NCBI GenBank assembly: GCA_001464625.1
Contig: LNFJ01000171.1
Location: forward strand, 62,001-126,000
Direction: 5' to 3'
Source of the DNA: Bacteroidia bacterium Ga0077558
Lineage (GTDB): Bacteria > Bacteroidota > Bacteroidia > Chitinophagales > Chitinophagaceae
Length of the DNA stretch: 64,000 nucleotides
Part shown: one piece after another, positions 1 to 8,902 of the stretch
Layout of the letters: every line of letters starts with the position of its first letter
Numbering within the stretch: the stretch's first letter is position 1
The notes under the pieces: model-generated
Told to the model about the DNA's origin: nothing
The model's input: the letters and a program-made list of their open reading frames with translations, nothing else
The model's database searches: none
Program-made: the position numbers and the translations under genes

Positions 1-803
1 ACTTTGTTTTTAATAAGGATTTTATCTTTAATGGTTATTTGATTTTGTACTGTATTTAACCGTTCACACATTTTATAATATAGGGAGGAGGCCTGCCCCC
101 ACCGGATAGGTGTAGCCAGCAATACAATATCGGCCCACAATACCATGTCGGTATAAATTTGTGTCATTCCATCGGCAGGTTCTGCCTCGGTAATACTGCA
201 CGGCCAGTTACATGCCTGGGCATGTTGTGAATAGTAGCCCTCGCAATGCCTGAAATTCAAATTTCTCAATTTCAAAGTCTTTGTAGCGGCATTATGTTTC
301 TCTTTTGCATATTCCAATACATCTTCTAAAGCAGCTTCTGATGTGGAATAACGGGGCAATCCATTATTCATATTGGTAGCAGAAATGCCCAATATGTTCA
401 ATGAATCCGGTGTGGTTTGATACTTAAGCTTTACCAAATCTTCCAGTAAGGGAGAATCATGATTGGCTTTTTTAGCAGCAACAAGTTCTTTATCGTTTAG
501 TAAAATATCATTGCCTTCTACTTTTACTTCAAAAACAGATTGTTGGTCGTGGTAGCCCGGCGGAGCAGCCCCAGATTCAATATTATATTCCCAGCCATGC
601 CAGGGGCATGTTACATAGTAGCCATCGTTTTTTTTTTCTACACAACCCAGCCCCAATGGGCCGCCACGATGAAGGCAGGCGTTACCAAGTGCTGTAATTT
701 TACCATTGTAATTAAACAGGGCAACTTTTTTATTACCCAACTTTACCACTTTTGATGTGCCGGCCGGCAGCTCACTTAATTCTAATACCTTTTGAAAAGC
801 CAT
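1..803 (-). CDS. Rieske ferredoxin / NAD(P)H-dependent FMN-reductase-like fusion (3' end outside window)
   Basis: Reading the minus strand from ATG at 803 gives an open frame to the window edge. Residues 1-105 form a Rieske [2Fe-2S] domain with both ligand boxes visible, CLHRGGPLG and CPWHGWEY (C-x-H ... C-x-x-H). After a linker, a flavodoxin-fold segment follows: LNILGISATN near its start, EAEPADGMTQIY, and WGQASSLYYKMCERL, typical of NADPH-dependent FMN reductases. A Rieske domain joined to a flavin reductase suggests a one-polypeptide electron-transfer enzyme in the cytoplasm; the substrate is unknown. The C-terminus is not in the window. Three smaller reading frames on the opposite strand are shadows. 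It is the most downstream visible gene of a long minus-strand stress-gene run. Confidence 0.8.
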   Translation of the reverse strand, partial: MAFQKVLELSELPAGTSKVVKLGNKKVALFNYNGKITALGNACLHRGGPLGLGCVEKKNDGYYVTCPWHGWEYNIESGAAPPGYHDQQSVFEVKVEGNDILLNDKELVAAKKANHDSPLLEDLVKLKYQTTPDSLNILGISATNMNNGLPRYSTSEAALEDVLEYAKEKHNAATKTLKLRNLNFRHCEGYYSQHAQACNWPCSITEAEPADGMTQIYTDMVLWADIVLLATPIRWGQASSLYYKMCERLNTVQNQITIKDKILIKNK

Positions 804-851
804 AATAGTTGTTTGCCATTGAATGATTATACGGATGCTATAAATAGCTGC

Positions 852-1184
852 TTAATCTCCGGTGAAAGACAACACCCCATGCCCAAAATAGGCCTGGTAT
901 TGTTTACAATAAACTACTACAATATTATTTTTTGCAAGGTCAAGAGTAAGAGGCACAGTAAACTCGTTTACAGCTTTAGAATACTCATATCTTCCAATAT
1001 CAGTATTCTTAATATCAATCTTCCCTAATGGGTTTGGGCTAAGGGCAACCGTTACATCGGGTGCGCCGGTTTCCACCCAGAAGCCTTTTGCAAACCTTAA
1101 CAGTAAGCTATTATTATTGCGAATTAATTCTGCGGTGCCTTTAGCTTCAGGCCCATCAATTTTGGCAGTTGCGATAATTTTCAA
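852..1184 (-). CDS. DM13-domain protein
   Basis: This 110-residue protein has no obvious signal peptide. It consists essentially of one DM13-type beta domain, with a central beta-rich part and the C-terminal signature IVVVYCKQYQAYFGHGVL, including the conserved Cys. DM13 domains are proposed to be redox or electron-transfer modules, often near cytochromes or metal proteins. That fits the neighbouring Rieske protein, but a specific reaction cannot be named. The gene lies 48 nt upstream of the Rieske gene on the same strand. The family call rests on the C-terminal motif and length. Confidence 0.65.
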   Translation of the reverse strand: MKIIATAKIDGPEAKGTAELIRNNNSLLLRFAKGFWVETGAPDVTVALSPNPLGKIDIKNTDIGRYEYSKAVNEFTVPLTLDLAKNNIVVVYCKQYQAYFGHGVLSFTGD

Positions 1185-1249
1185 TTTAGCAAGTATTTAG
1201 GTTTAGAATGAAGTGGATAACCTGCAATATTCAATACCAACTACACCAT

Positions 1250-1990
1250 TTAAAATAACAGCAAAATAATAAAACCAAGTGCAATAAGAACTCCTGCGAA
1301 TTTTGGAGTACCATGTGTTGCTTCAGGAATAAGCGTTTCTGCAACCATTGCAATTAAAGCTCCTGCACCAAATAATTCTAAAACTGCAATAAATTCGTGC
1401 GATAATTGCTCGGCCAGTAAAAATCCTAAAACAGTTAATACAATAGTACCTACTGACACTAAACCCCAAACTGTATAAATCCATTTTTCACTACGGCCGG
1501 CTTCCTTCATGCCAGAAGAGCTTGAAATGGCTTCGGGCAAATTGCCCAATGCAATAGCAAGCAGTAAGGCATAATCAACTCCCTGAGACCATAAGGAAAG
1601 GCCAAGCACCAGCGCTTCGGGAATAGCATCCATAGCAGTGCCTACCATTATTGCAAGACCACTGCCCGGCTGCGCCTGTTCTGTTGGTTGTTCCACACAT
1701 ACACCACATCGTTTCCTGTTTTTAGCGCCAAGGTTAGCAATAATTGAATTTACATAACTAAATGCAAATGCACCGGTAAATAAAGCAACTAACCCATAGT
1801 ACAGGTTAATATTTTTGATTGCATTATGAAATAACTCAACTGTTGCTGTAGCCACCAGTAAACCTGAAGCTACGGCAACAATTTTTGAAATAACAGAGTG
1901 CTGAAGGTTTAGTTTTATACCGATTACTGACCCTATTATTATTCCGGTAACAGAGATGAACCCCCAAAAGGCAACTTCAGATAATGACAT
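1250..1990 (-). CDS. ZIP-family divalent metal transporter
   Basis: Inner-membrane transporter of the ZIP family, likely moving Zn2+ or Fe2+ into the cytoplasm. About eight hydrophobic segments are visible. The diagnostic transmembrane IV/V metal-site residues appear as DAIPEALVLG and GNLPEAISSS, followed by an AETLIPEA segment. A cytosolic loop between them contains a CGVC pair. I chose ATG at 1990 (MSLSEVAFWGF), which puts the first membrane helix at the N-terminus; an upstream in-frame ATG at 2092 would run into the end of ytxJ and gives an untypical leader. In this island it probably supports metal supply to redox-repair enzymes and Dps. Confidence 0.82.
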   Translation of the reverse strand: MSLSEVAFWGFISVTGIIIGSVIGIKLNLQHSVISKIVAVASGLLVATATVELFHNAIKNINLYYGLVALFTGAFAFSYVNSIIANLGAKNRKRCGVCVEQPTEQAQPGSGLAIMVGTAMDAIPEALVLGLSLWSQGVDYALLLAIALGNLPEAISSSSGMKEAGRSEKWIYTVWGLVSVGTIVLTVLGFLLAEQLSHEFIAVLELFGAGALIAMVAETLIPEATHGTPKFAGVLIALGFIILLLF

Positions 1991-2060
1991 GATATTAATG
2001 TTTATTCCAAGGCAAATGTTAACTGCCCAATAAAAAATATAAAAAGATATTCCCGGGAAG

Positions 2061-2396
2061 TTACAATTTCTCTGCAATTTTATCCGCATCAATTGAATGA
2101 TGAGAGCTGTGGTAAACCACTTCTTTATTTTTTAATACAATTACCTGGGGCGATTGGTGTGTTACTTTTAGTGCAGAAGCAATTAAATTAGAAATGCTCC
2201 TGTACCGTAACAGGTTCAGATAATTAAAATCTGCTTTGGCCACTATCTGGTGGCTGCCATCTTCCAGTTTTTCTTTTGCAAAAGCACTGATGCCGCAACT
2301 AACACTATGCTTAAAAATTACCTGCGGCCTGGTTTCCGAGGCGGCAATAATCTCCTGTACATCTTTTTCAGATGTTATTTCTTTCCATTCTTTCAT
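2061..2396 (-). CDS. ytxJ: YtxJ-like bacillithiol-system redox protein
   Basis: Small thioredoxin-fold protein of 111 residues. The motif FKHSVSCGIS, with one active-site Cys in the position used by the YtxJ family (monothiol bacilliredoxin-like), and SPQVIVLKNKEVVYHSSH near the C-terminus match the family. YtxJ proteins are thought to remove bacillithiol from oxidised protein thiols in the cytoplasm, so the host probably makes bacillithiol. The gene sits 7 nt downstream of dps and ahead of the ZIP transporter, consistent with one peroxide-stress operon. Confidence 0.8.
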   Translation of the reverse strand: MKEWKEITSEKDVQEIIAASETRPQVIFKHSVSCGISAFAKEKLEDGSHQIVAKADFNYLNLLRYRSISNLIASALKVTHQSPQVIVLKNKEVVYHSSHHSIDADKIAEKL

Positions 2397-2403
2397 ACTA
2401 CAA

Positions 2404-2871
2404 TTATTTATTTAAATAGGAATTGAACATCCAAACACTTTTTTCATGTTCGGTAATGTATCCGCTCATTAAAGCATTGGTGCCTTCGTCATTAATTTCT
2501 CCGCTTAGCTGCAGCAGTTCTCTTTCTATTTTCAAAATAATAATAAAGCCATCCAGTATATATTGTAAGCCTGCGGCCCCGTTAGCTTCGTTGCTCACCT
2601 CCTTGATAGAAGCAATTTTCAGATAATCTGAAAAACTGTTCTTTGGGGCATTGCCAAGCGTCAAAATACGTTCCGCAACTTCATCTATTTTAACCTGCAG
2701 GTCGTTATATATTTCTTCAAACTTTAAATGAAGTTCAAAAAAATCTTTTCCCTTTACATTCCAGTGAAAGCCTCTTGTATTTGTGTACAGTAACTGGTAG
2801 TTTGCTAAAAGAATATTTAGCCTGCCTGCTATTTCGTCTGCTTTTTTTGTGTCTAATCCAATTTTATTCAT
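2404..2871 (-). CDS. dps: Dps-family DNA-binding ferritin-like protein
   Basis: The 155-residue four-helix protein matches Dps. It has FHWNVKGKDFFELH, which carries ferroxidase ligands, and the following E/D ligands in FEEIYNDLQVKIDEVAERI. Dps dodecamers oxidise and store Fe2+ using H2O2 and protect DNA. Length is normal for the family and there is no long lysine-rich N-terminal tail, so strong DNA binding is not assured. The gene is followed immediately by ytxJ and preceded by the SnoaL-like gene with 14 nt spacing. Co-transcription as a peroxide-defence unit is likely. Confidence 0.88.
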   Translation of the reverse strand: MNKIGLDTKKADEIAGRLNILLANYQLLYTNTRGFHWNVKGKDFFELHLKFEEIYNDLQVKIDEVAERILTLGNAPKNSFSDYLKIASIKEVSNEANGAAGLQYILDGFIIILKIERELLQLSGEINDEGTNALMSGYITEHEKSVWMFNSYLNK

Positions 2872-2885
2872 AGCGATATTTAAAA

Positions 2886-3260
2886 TTATTGTGGGTTATA
2901 GAAAAAAGTTTCCCTTGTAATCTTTCCATCTTTCCATTCCTGTACGGCTATTTCGGTAAGCTTTATTACTTCCCAACCGGGCAGGTTATTTTTAAAATCT
3001 AATTCCCACTCTATGGCCGACACATTTTCGCCAACAGACACAAGTTTACCTTTGTAGGTGTTTACCTCGGTCATGTTATCCAGAAAAATTTTATAGTTTT
3101 CCAGTAACTTTTTTTTGCCACCTTCACTTGGCTTTCCGGTTACCCCTTCCTGAGTTACAATGTTGTCATCGGAATATTTGTCAATAGCTTCCAGTATTTT
3201 TCCATTGTGGGCCATACTGATAAGCCCGTTTGCAGCAGTCTTGATTTCTTCGTGTGTCAT
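2886..3260 (-). CDS. SnoaL-like (NTF2 fold) protein
   Basis: A 124-residue alpha+beta cone protein of the SnoaL/NTF2 superfamily. A helical N-terminus (residues 1-30) precedes an antiparallel sheet with the typical end pattern VQEWKDGKITRETFFYNP. Such proteins are enzymes or ligand-binding scaffolds and no reaction can be assigned. An AT-rich leader with a TATCTTTA sequence (a weak match to the -7 box) lies about 25 nt upstream of the ATG, so this may be the first gene of the SnoaL-dps-ytxJ-ZIP unit. Confidence 0.65.
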   Translation of the reverse strand: MTHEEIKTAANGLISMAHNGKILEAIDKYSDDNIVTQEGVTGKPSEGGKKKLLENYKIFLDNMTEVNTYKGKLVSVGENVSAIEWELDFKNNLPGWEVIKLTEIAVQEWKDGKITRETFFYNPQ

Positions 3261-3328
3261 GATTTTTTGTTTTTATTGTTTAAAGATATATGAATCAGCC
3301 TAATAATACTTGTACCAGTAAAAGAAAA

Positions 3329-4879
3329 TTACGAGCTGCAACTTAACTGAGAGCAACCAACTTTATGTTTCGCCCAATCTGGTCTTTTAGCAAACCATTT
3401 TTCATTTTCGGGCTGCTCATCATAAGGCTTTTTCAGTAATTGAAATAATTCATCCACCACACTGTAGTCTCCGTTGTCAGCCGCATCAATTGCTAACTGT
3501 GCCATATAGTTTCTCAATACATACTTCGGATTTACACTGTTCATCATCTCTTTTCTGTTACTGTTATCTTCTTTGGAAATATATAAGGAGTACATGGTAA
3601 ACCATTTTTTCCAATCCTTTTCAAACCTGGAAAAATCATCTGCGTAGCTCATTACTGCCAGGGATTTGATATATGCATCTGAAACTATTCCATCGTAAGA
3701 GGAAAGGTTTCTGAAAAACAACGTCATATCCATTTCACTCTTATGTAACAGCCTTTCCAATTCCTGAATAAAGCTTTCTGCCTTTTCAATACCAGCGCTT
3801 AACCCAAGTTTTGCCAGCTTCATACTCAATCTCATTTCTTCATATCGCACCTCGGCTGCTAACAGTAATTGTTCCATTGCATCTACATCATTTATCAGGG
3901 GCACCAAAGCATTTGCAAACTGGTATAAATTCCATAAAGCTATTTGCCCCTGGTTACCAAACCGGTAACGGCCACGGCCAGCATCAGTTGTATTTGGTGT
4001 CCAGTTGGGGTCATAATCTTCCAACCAACCGTACGGACCATAGTCAATTGTAAGACCAAGCACGGACATATTATCTGTATTCATCACACCATGTACAAAG
4101 CCTACTCTCTCCCAATCTAAAACCATATCCATTGTTCTTTCTGCTACTTCCTTTAGAAATTTCAGGTACGTCTTTTTACCTGGTGAGCCCAAGTGAGGTA
4201 AGAACTGCGTTATGGTATAATCCGTTAATTTTTTCAGGTTTTCTAACTCTTTATGTGCGGCTAATATTTGAAAATTTCCAAAACGGATGAAGCTGGGAGC
4301 CACCCTGCATACTATTGCCCCTTTTTCGTAAGCCGCATTTCCGTTATACAAAACATCTCTTAACACTTCATCGCCTGAGAGTATTATTGAGAGAGCCCTT
4401 GTAGTAGGTACCCCTAAATGGTGCATGGCTTCGCTACATAAGTACTCCCTGATAGAAGACCTTAATACTGCTAATCCATCAGCTGAACGGGAATAGGGAG
4501 TTTTGCCTGCGCCCTTTATTTGAAATGCCCATTGCTGGTTGTTATTGTTAACTTCAAAAAGATTAATTGCACGGCCATCGCCCAACTGTCCTGCCCATGA
4601 ACCAAACTGGTGCCCGCCATAACGCATAGCATAAGGCTGTGTATTTGGGTAGATGGAATTGCCTGAAAAAACTTTTACAAATTCTTCAGAAGCCGCATTC
4701 TCCCTGGTGATGCCAGCTTCTTCCAGCATTTCGTCAGACACATGAATTAATGAAGGGCTGGATGAGGCTGTAGGCTTTACGTAAGAAAAGCATGCATCAT
4801 TTACCTGCCGTACTTTATTATCTGTATTTGTGTCGGCAGGTAATTGCTTGCTGAAAGTGTCGTTTATATTAAGCTTCAT
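3329..4879 (-). CDS. selO: SelO protein AMPylator (YdiU/UPF0061)
   Basis: A 516-residue pseudokinase of the SelO family, which in E. coli transfers AMP to Ser/Thr/Tyr of redox proteins and promotes glutathionylation under oxidative stress. Visible signatures are YAMRYGGHQFGSWAGQLGDG near the N-terminus, SADGLAVLRSSIREYLCSEA, GVMNTDNMSVLGLTIDYGPY (metal- and nucleotide-binding) and a C-terminal GCSQLSCSS. The C-terminal cysteines are Cys codons, not selenocysteine. Length is normal for the family. Its start overlaps the end of the small GNAT gene by 11 nt, so the two are translated together. The role fits the surrounding redox genes. Confidence 0.92.
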   Translation of the reverse strand: MKLNINDTFSKQLPADTNTDNKVRQVNDACFSYVKPTASSSPSLIHVSDEMLEEAGITRENAASEEFVKVFSGNSIYPNTQPYAMRYGGHQFGSWAGQLGDGRAINLFEVNNNNQQWAFQIKGAGKTPYSRSADGLAVLRSSIREYLCSEAMHHLGVPTTRALSIILSGDEVLRDVLYNGNAAYEKGAIVCRVAPSFIRFGNFQILAAHKELENLKKLTDYTITQFLPHLGSPGKKTYLKFLKEVAERTMDMVLDWERVGFVHGVMNTDNMSVLGLTIDYGPYGWLEDYDPNWTPNTTDAGRGRYRFGNQGQIALWNLYQFANALVPLINDVDAMEQLLLAAEVRYEEMRLSMKLAKLGLSAGIEKAESFIQELERLLHKSEMDMTLFFRNLSSYDGIVSDAYIKSLAVMSYADDFSRFEKDWKKWFTMYSLYISKEDNSNRKEMMNSVNPKYVLRNYMAQLAIDAADNGDYSVVDELFQLLKKPYDEQPENEKWFAKRPDWAKHKVGCSQLSCSS

Positions 4880-5159
4880 TTTTTTCTTCCTCCTGAATAA
4901 ATATTGACCTGTACTCAGGGTTTCTCATTGCAACCATATTAATATAGCTGCACGAAATTCCTGCTTTCAGGTTATTATCCTGCAGGTATTTAAATGTGTT
5001 TGTAACTAAGTTCCTGCCGATTCCCTTCCCTCTTTCACTCATCGGCACCTCACTATGCCAGAGTACATATTTGTTGTTTTTAATGTAATAACTTACAAAG
5101 GATGTTACACCATCCTGTGTCCATTCAAACTTTTTTTCTTTTTCATTAATGCGGAACAT
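4869..5159 (-). CDS. small GNAT-like acetyltransferase (YjdJ type)
   Basis: A 96-residue minimal GCN5-related acetyltransferase-like protein. The acetyl-CoA loop is visible as SERGKGIGRNLVTNTFKYL, preceded by a short sheet (FVSYYIKNNKYVLWHSEVP) and followed by an ISCSYINMVAMRNPEY segment typical of the YjdJ group. Substrates of this group are unknown. The gene is upstream of selO on the same strand and overlaps it by 11 nt, so the two are co-expressed. Confidence 0.75.
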   Translation of the reverse strand: MFRINEKEKKFEWTQDGVTSFVSYYIKNNKYVLWHSEVPMSERGKGIGRNLVTNTFKYLQDNNLKAGISCSYINMVAMRNPEYRSIFIQEEEKNEA

Positions 5160-5254
5160 TTTATTTCTCCTTTTCTAAAATTCATTATACAATATTTTAA
5201 ACAGCAATTTGCATTTATTTTAACCTGCTTCTCTATTAACATTACTTGAAATAG

Positions 5255-6127
5255 TTACAATGATTCTGCAATCCTCAACAGGTTTTTTGCCCTGTTTTCT
5301 TTTCCTTCCTGGTGAATTGCGTAGATGACATTATTTAATACCCGTTTTATTATGGTGATGTTTGAAGCAGGCAATGCTTTCTTATAAATGTCATAGAACT
5401 CCACAGATTTCAGCATTTTTATAAAATCAGCTTCACTATAGGTGGTACCCTGGTGAAAGGGGTCAACAAAAAAGCCAATTTTATCCATTTCGTTGCCGGT
5501 AATATCAGCAACATCTTCCTTATCATTAATAAACGCCAGCACAAAATGCCTTGGCGAGTTAATGCCTATTAAAGGAATATTGAGGCGCCTTGCCACTAAT
5601 AAATATAAAACACACAACATAATAGGGTTGCCCATTTTATTTTCAATCACCTTATTGATATAAGAGTTTTGCACCCCGGAATAGTCTTCTGTATTTCCCG
5701 AAAAGCCATACTTATGCAAAATCACTTCATTCATAGCTTCCACTGCTTCGGCGCCGGATTTGTTTTTTATCATTTCTGCCACCTCTTTTTCCATCTTGCT
5801 GATAAAATGTTTTACAGCATCAACATCCAGGCCTGGGTAAGCATACCTGGCTATTATTAAAATACCCTCAAGCAGGTCATCTGATTTCAAGTTTTTCCAG
5901 CCATCTATTTCCTTTTTGAGTTTTCTTAACCTTACGCTATTGATAAGAGCCTTAAGGCGATGTTTCTGCAGGTCATTGTTACTTTCATCGTATGCTGTTT
6001 GCAGCAGGGGCATAATTTCGGCACCTGCTTTTTTCAAATTATCTTTCACTTGTTCATATATAGCTTCACTTGGGTCATCAAGCAAACTAATCATTGCTTT
6101 TGCTTCAGCTTCATTTATCTTTTTCAT
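5255..6127 (-). CDS. SirB1-like transglutaminase-fold protein
   Basis: A 290-residue protein. The N-terminal 90 residues are helical. Residues 95-270 match the SirB1 N-terminal (transglutaminase-like) domain, including NKVIENKMGNPIMLCVLYLLVA and GINSPRHFVLAF, which place a Cys and a His as in the transglutaminase core. The C-terminal SNITIIKRVLNNVIYAI and ENRAKNLLRIAESL are also typical of SirB1 proteins. The function of these proteins is unsettled and I do not assign a reaction. An AT-rich spacer of about 95 nt separates it from the GNAT gene downstream. Confidence 0.75.
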   Translation of the reverse strand: MKKINEAEAKAMISLLDDPSEAIYEQVKDNLKKAGAEIMPLLQTAYDESNNDLQKHRLKALINSVRLRKLKKEIDGWKNLKSDDLLEGILIIARYAYPGLDVDAVKHFISKMEKEVAEMIKNKSGAEAVEAMNEVILHKYGFSGNTEDYSGVQNSYINKVIENKMGNPIMLCVLYLLVARRLNIPLIGINSPRHFVLAFINDKEDVADITGNEMDKIGFFVDPFHQGTTYSEADFIKMLKSVEFYDIYKKALPASNITIIKRVLNNVIYAIHQEGKENRAKNLLRIAESL

Positions 6128-6167
6128 TTATTTATTCCTTTCTTTTTTAAGTTTTTTATTAAAGCCC

Positions 6168-7247
6168 TTACTGGTGTTTTTTCAGTTTATCTTTAAACAC
6201 TTTTTCAAATTTTTCCAGCTTGGGTTGTATCACCATCTGGCAATAAGCCTGGTTTTTGTTATTTGCATAATAGTCCTGGTGATAGTCTTCGGCCTTATAG
6301 AAAGCAACAAATGGTTCTACGACTGTAACTATTTTGCCATCATACACTTCTTTGTTCAGGGCAGATACTATATCATCAGCCGCCTTTTTTTGTTCTGGTG
6401 TACGGTAAAAAATAACACTTCTGTATTGCGTACCTGCATCAGCTCCCTGCCTGTTTAAAGTAGTAGGGTTATGCGTTGCAAAAAAAACTTTCAGTATTTC
6501 TTCTAATGATACTTTTGTATTGTCATAAACAATTTGAGCCACTTCAGCATGGCCAGTTTCTCCACTGCTTACATCATGATAGGATGGGTTAGAAACCTTG
6601 CCACCGCTATACCCGCTTTCAACGGAAATAACACCTTTCAATTCTTCATAAACAGCTTCTGTACACCAAAAACAACCGCCTCCTAAGGTGACAGTATCAA
6701 TGTTTGACACTTTTTCTGCTGCTGTTCCGGCAGCTTTATTTACCGGTGCAAATTCAAGAGAGAGGGAATTAACACAGTATCGCTGACCCGTGGCAGTAGG
6801 GCCATCATCAAACAAATGCCCCAAATGACCGCCGCATTTTGCACACATTATCTCTGTACGATGCATACCCAGGCTGTTGTCATCTTTCTTTATTATTTTA
6901 CCTCCGGCAATTTCTTTGTCAAAACTGGGCCAGCCACACTCGCTATTAAACTTCATATCGTCTGTAAAAAGTTCATTACCACAAGCGGCACATTTATACA
7001 CTCCCTTTTCTTTATTTAAAAGGAGCTTACCCGTAAATGGCCTCTCGGTGCCTTTTTGCCTCAATACATAATATTGCTCTGGCGAAAGTTGCTTCTTCCA
7101 TTCTGAATCTGTTTTAGCAAAGCTGAAAATATTTTTTACTTCTTCTGCCTTACTTTGTTGCTGTGCATTGTTTTGACCACAGGAGGCCAATGTGCTGGCA
7201 AGCAGCACAACGGCAACTACCTGGTTTTTCAATATTATTCTTTTCAC
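6168..7247 (-). CDS. exported lipoprotein MsrB-MsrA fusion methionine sulfoxide reductase
   Basis: A bifunctional periplasmic enzyme that reduces both R- and S-methionine sulfoxide. A signal peptide ends in a lipobox-like STLASC. The MsrB domain comes first, with two zinc CxxC pairs (CAAC, CAKC) and the catalytic RYCVNS. The MsrA domain follows with GGGCFWCTEAVYEEL, GHAEVAQIVYD and YHQDYYANN. I chose GTG at 7247, eight nucleotides after the stop of the thioredoxin-like gene; an ATG at 7280 would overlap that gene and add residues ahead of the signal peptide. The order MsrB-MsrA is the reverse of the Neisseria-type fusion, which is MsrA-MsrB. Confidence 0.88.
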   Translation of the reverse strand: MKRIILKNQVVAVVLLASTLASCGQNNAQQQSKAEEVKNIFSFAKTDSEWKKQLSPEQYYVLRQKGTERPFTGKLLLNKEKGVYKCAACGNELFTDDMKFNSECGWPSFDKEIAGGKIIKKDDNSLGMHRTEIMCAKCGGHLGHLFDDGPTATGQRYCVNSLSLEFAPVNKAAGTAAEKVSNIDTVTLGGGCFWCTEAVYEELKGVISVESGYSGGKVSNPSYHDVSSGETGHAEVAQIVYDNTKVSLEEILKVFFATHNPTTLNRQGADAGTQYRSVIFYRTPEQKKAADDIVSALNKEVYDGKIVTVVEPFVAFYKAEDYHQDYYANNKNQAYCQMVIQPKLEKFEKVFKDKLKKHQ

Positions 7248-7254
7248 AATTAAT

Positions 7255-7857
7255 TTATTTAATAGTTTGTAAATACTCAATTGCCTTTTCAGTGTTTAAA
7301 TGAAAATCATTAAACACCACATTGTTTTCCTCATCAATAAAAATGAACCATGGCGTACCGCCTGTACGGTAGTTATACATGATGTTGGAAATGTTACGGG
7401 TACTTGCATCGCCATTATCCTGGCCGAACGGGATATGCAGATTGTATTTCTTCTGCACTTCCAGCATTTTTTCAAAAGTGTTAGCCTCCTTGCCTTCAAA
7501 CACAGTTTGCACAGCAAGGAATACAATTTTGTCATTTCCTTCAAGCGCTTTTACCATTTGTTGCAGCGATGGCAGACCAACGCTATGGCAGCCGGGGCAC
7601 CAGCTTTGAAAGCAATACACCACTTTAAACTTTCCGTCATAATCTGAAAGTTTTATGGGGTTAATTTTTTCACCTTCTCCATTTACCCATAATGGTACAT
7701 TCCATTCAGGCGCTTTGGCGCCACCAATTCCGTAAGTATTTTTTGTAGATGTCATTGTATCTCCTTTTATTTTTTTTTGTTTTTGTGTACATGCTTCAGT
7801 AACAAAAAAGCTAAGAGCAAGCAACACAGCAAAGATTTTTTTATGCTTAATGTGCAT
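7255..7857 (-). CDS. TlpA/thioredoxin-like lipoprotein, probable electron donor to the Msr enzymes
   Basis: A 200-residue secreted protein. Its signal peptide has a lipobox-like FVTEAC, followed by a thioredoxin-fold domain with active site WCPGCH and the cis-proline segment GGTPWFIFID. It is the likely periplasmic thiol donor for the lipoprotein MsrBA encoded directly downstream; gene order is the basis for that inference. The N-terminus overlaps the end of the upstream msrA by 11 nt, showing translational coupling. Confidence 0.8.
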   Translation of the reverse strand: MHIKHKKIFAVLLALSFFVTEACTQKQKKIKGDTMTSTKNTYGIGGAKAPEWNVPLWVNGEGEKINPIKLSDYDGKFKVVYCFQSWCPGCHSVGLPSLQQMVKALEGNDKIVFLAVQTVFEGKEANTFEKMLEVQKKYNLHIPFGQDNGDASTRNISNIMYNYRTGGTPWFIFIDEENNVVFNDFHLNTEKAIEYLQTIK

Positions 7858-8389
7858 GTTCTTTTAATTTTTCCGGAAACATCTTTTTTAATTTGGCTAC
7901 TTTAGGGTTAATAACCGCATAACAATACCCGGTATAAGGGTTTCGGTTATAATAATCCTGGTGATACATTTCCGCCGCATAAAAAGTATCTAACGGGCTA
8001 AGTTCCGTTACTACTTTCTTATTAAGATGAGTTTGAAACCCGTCTATTACAGCTTCCGCAATTTGCTTTTGCTCATCGTTGTGGTAATAAATAACCGAAC
8101 GGTATTGTGTACCTGCATCAGCACCTTGTTTGTTTAAGGATGTGGGGTCGTGGCTGCTCATAAAAACTATAACCAGGTCTTCGTAACTGATTACGTCCTT
8201 ATCAAAACTTACCTGTACTACTTCTGCATGGCCAGTATTGCCATTGCATACTGAGCGATAATCGGGATTAGGCATACTGCCGCCGGAATAGCCAGAAACT
8301 ACTTTCTCTACGCCTTCCAAACGCTGTAAAACAGCTTCAACGCACCAAAAACACCCGCCGCCAAATGTAGCCATTTCAATATTTTTCAT
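7847..8389 (-). CDS. msrA: peptide methionine-S-sulfoxide reductase MsrA
   Basis: A complete 180-residue cytoplasmic MsrA. The catalytic motif is GGGCFWCVEAVLQRL, with GHAEVVQVSFD, GTQYRSVIYYH and YHQDYYNRNPYTGYC following in order. The last Cys is a plausible resolving residue. No signal peptide is present. It is the best-preserved of three consecutive msrA genes (7847-9328). It overlaps the thioredoxin-like gene at its 3' end and follows the next msrA by 12 nt. Confidence 0.92.
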   Translation of the reverse strand: MKNIEMATFGGGCFWCVEAVLQRLEGVEKVVSGYSGGSMPNPDYRSVCNGNTGHAEVVQVSFDKDVISYEDLVIVFMSSHDPTSLNKQGADAGTQYRSVIYYHNDEQKQIAEAVIDGFQTHLNKKVVTELSPLDTFYAAEMYHQDYYNRNPYTGYCYAVINPKVAKLKKMFPEKLKEHAH

Positions 8390-8401
8390 TGTTTTAAATT
8401 T

Positions 8402-8860
8402 TTATTCTTGTACTCTGCAGTTACCGTAATAATCCTGATGGTATTCTTCTGCTTTATAAAATGTTTCTAAAGGTTCAACCTCAGTTGTAATTGTTTTGTT
8501 TTTTTGTTCTTTTATTTTGCTGTAAACATCTTTCACTGCATCATACTGTTCATCGTTTCTATATAAAATAATTGAGCGGTACTGGGATTTGGGATAGATT
8601 TTATTGTCATTTCCAGTTGTCCCATATTTTTTTAAGAAAAGCTCTACCAGTTCTCTATATGAAATTTTCTCTGCATTAAACTCTACATTCACCACTTCTG
8701 CATGCCCGGTTTTTCCTCCGCATACATCATGGTAAGTAGGATTTACAGATGTGCCGCCTGCATAACCAGACACAGCATCTATCACCCCGGGGATAGCTTG
8801 AAAATAATTTTCAACTCCCCAGAAACATCCTCCACCAAATGTTGCTAATTGTGTATTCAT
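8402..8860 (-). CDS. msrA: MsrA paralogue, short C-terminus
   Basis: A 152-residue MsrA with catalytic GGGCFWGVENYFQAI, GHAEVVNVEFN and SQYRSIILYRN intact. It ends shortly after YHQDYYGN with CRVQE. The extended C-terminal tail of the neighbouring 180-residue copy is missing, so a different or absent resolving Cys is likely. The GCFWGVE type (Gly after Trp) differs from the GCFWCVE/TE type of the other two active copies, so this is an older paralogue and not a recent duplicate. It lies between the intact msrA and a decayed msrA on the same strand. Confidence 0.85.
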   Translation of the reverse strand: MNTQLATFGGGCFWGVENYFQAIPGVIDAVSGYAGGTSVNPTYHDVCGGKTGHAEVVNVEFNAEKISYRELVELFLKKYGTTGNDNKIYPKSQYRSIILYRNDEQYDAVKDVYSKIKEQKNKTITTEVEPLETFYKAEEYHQDYYGNCRVQE

Positions 8861-8902
8861 TTCTTTTTTTGTTTTTTAATTAACGGGCCACTGTCAATAG
8901 CA

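Noticed and set aside
540-1028. Plus-strand open frames across the Rieske and DM13 genes
   Set aside because: They are antisense to well-recognised proteins, with no domain or promoter of their own.
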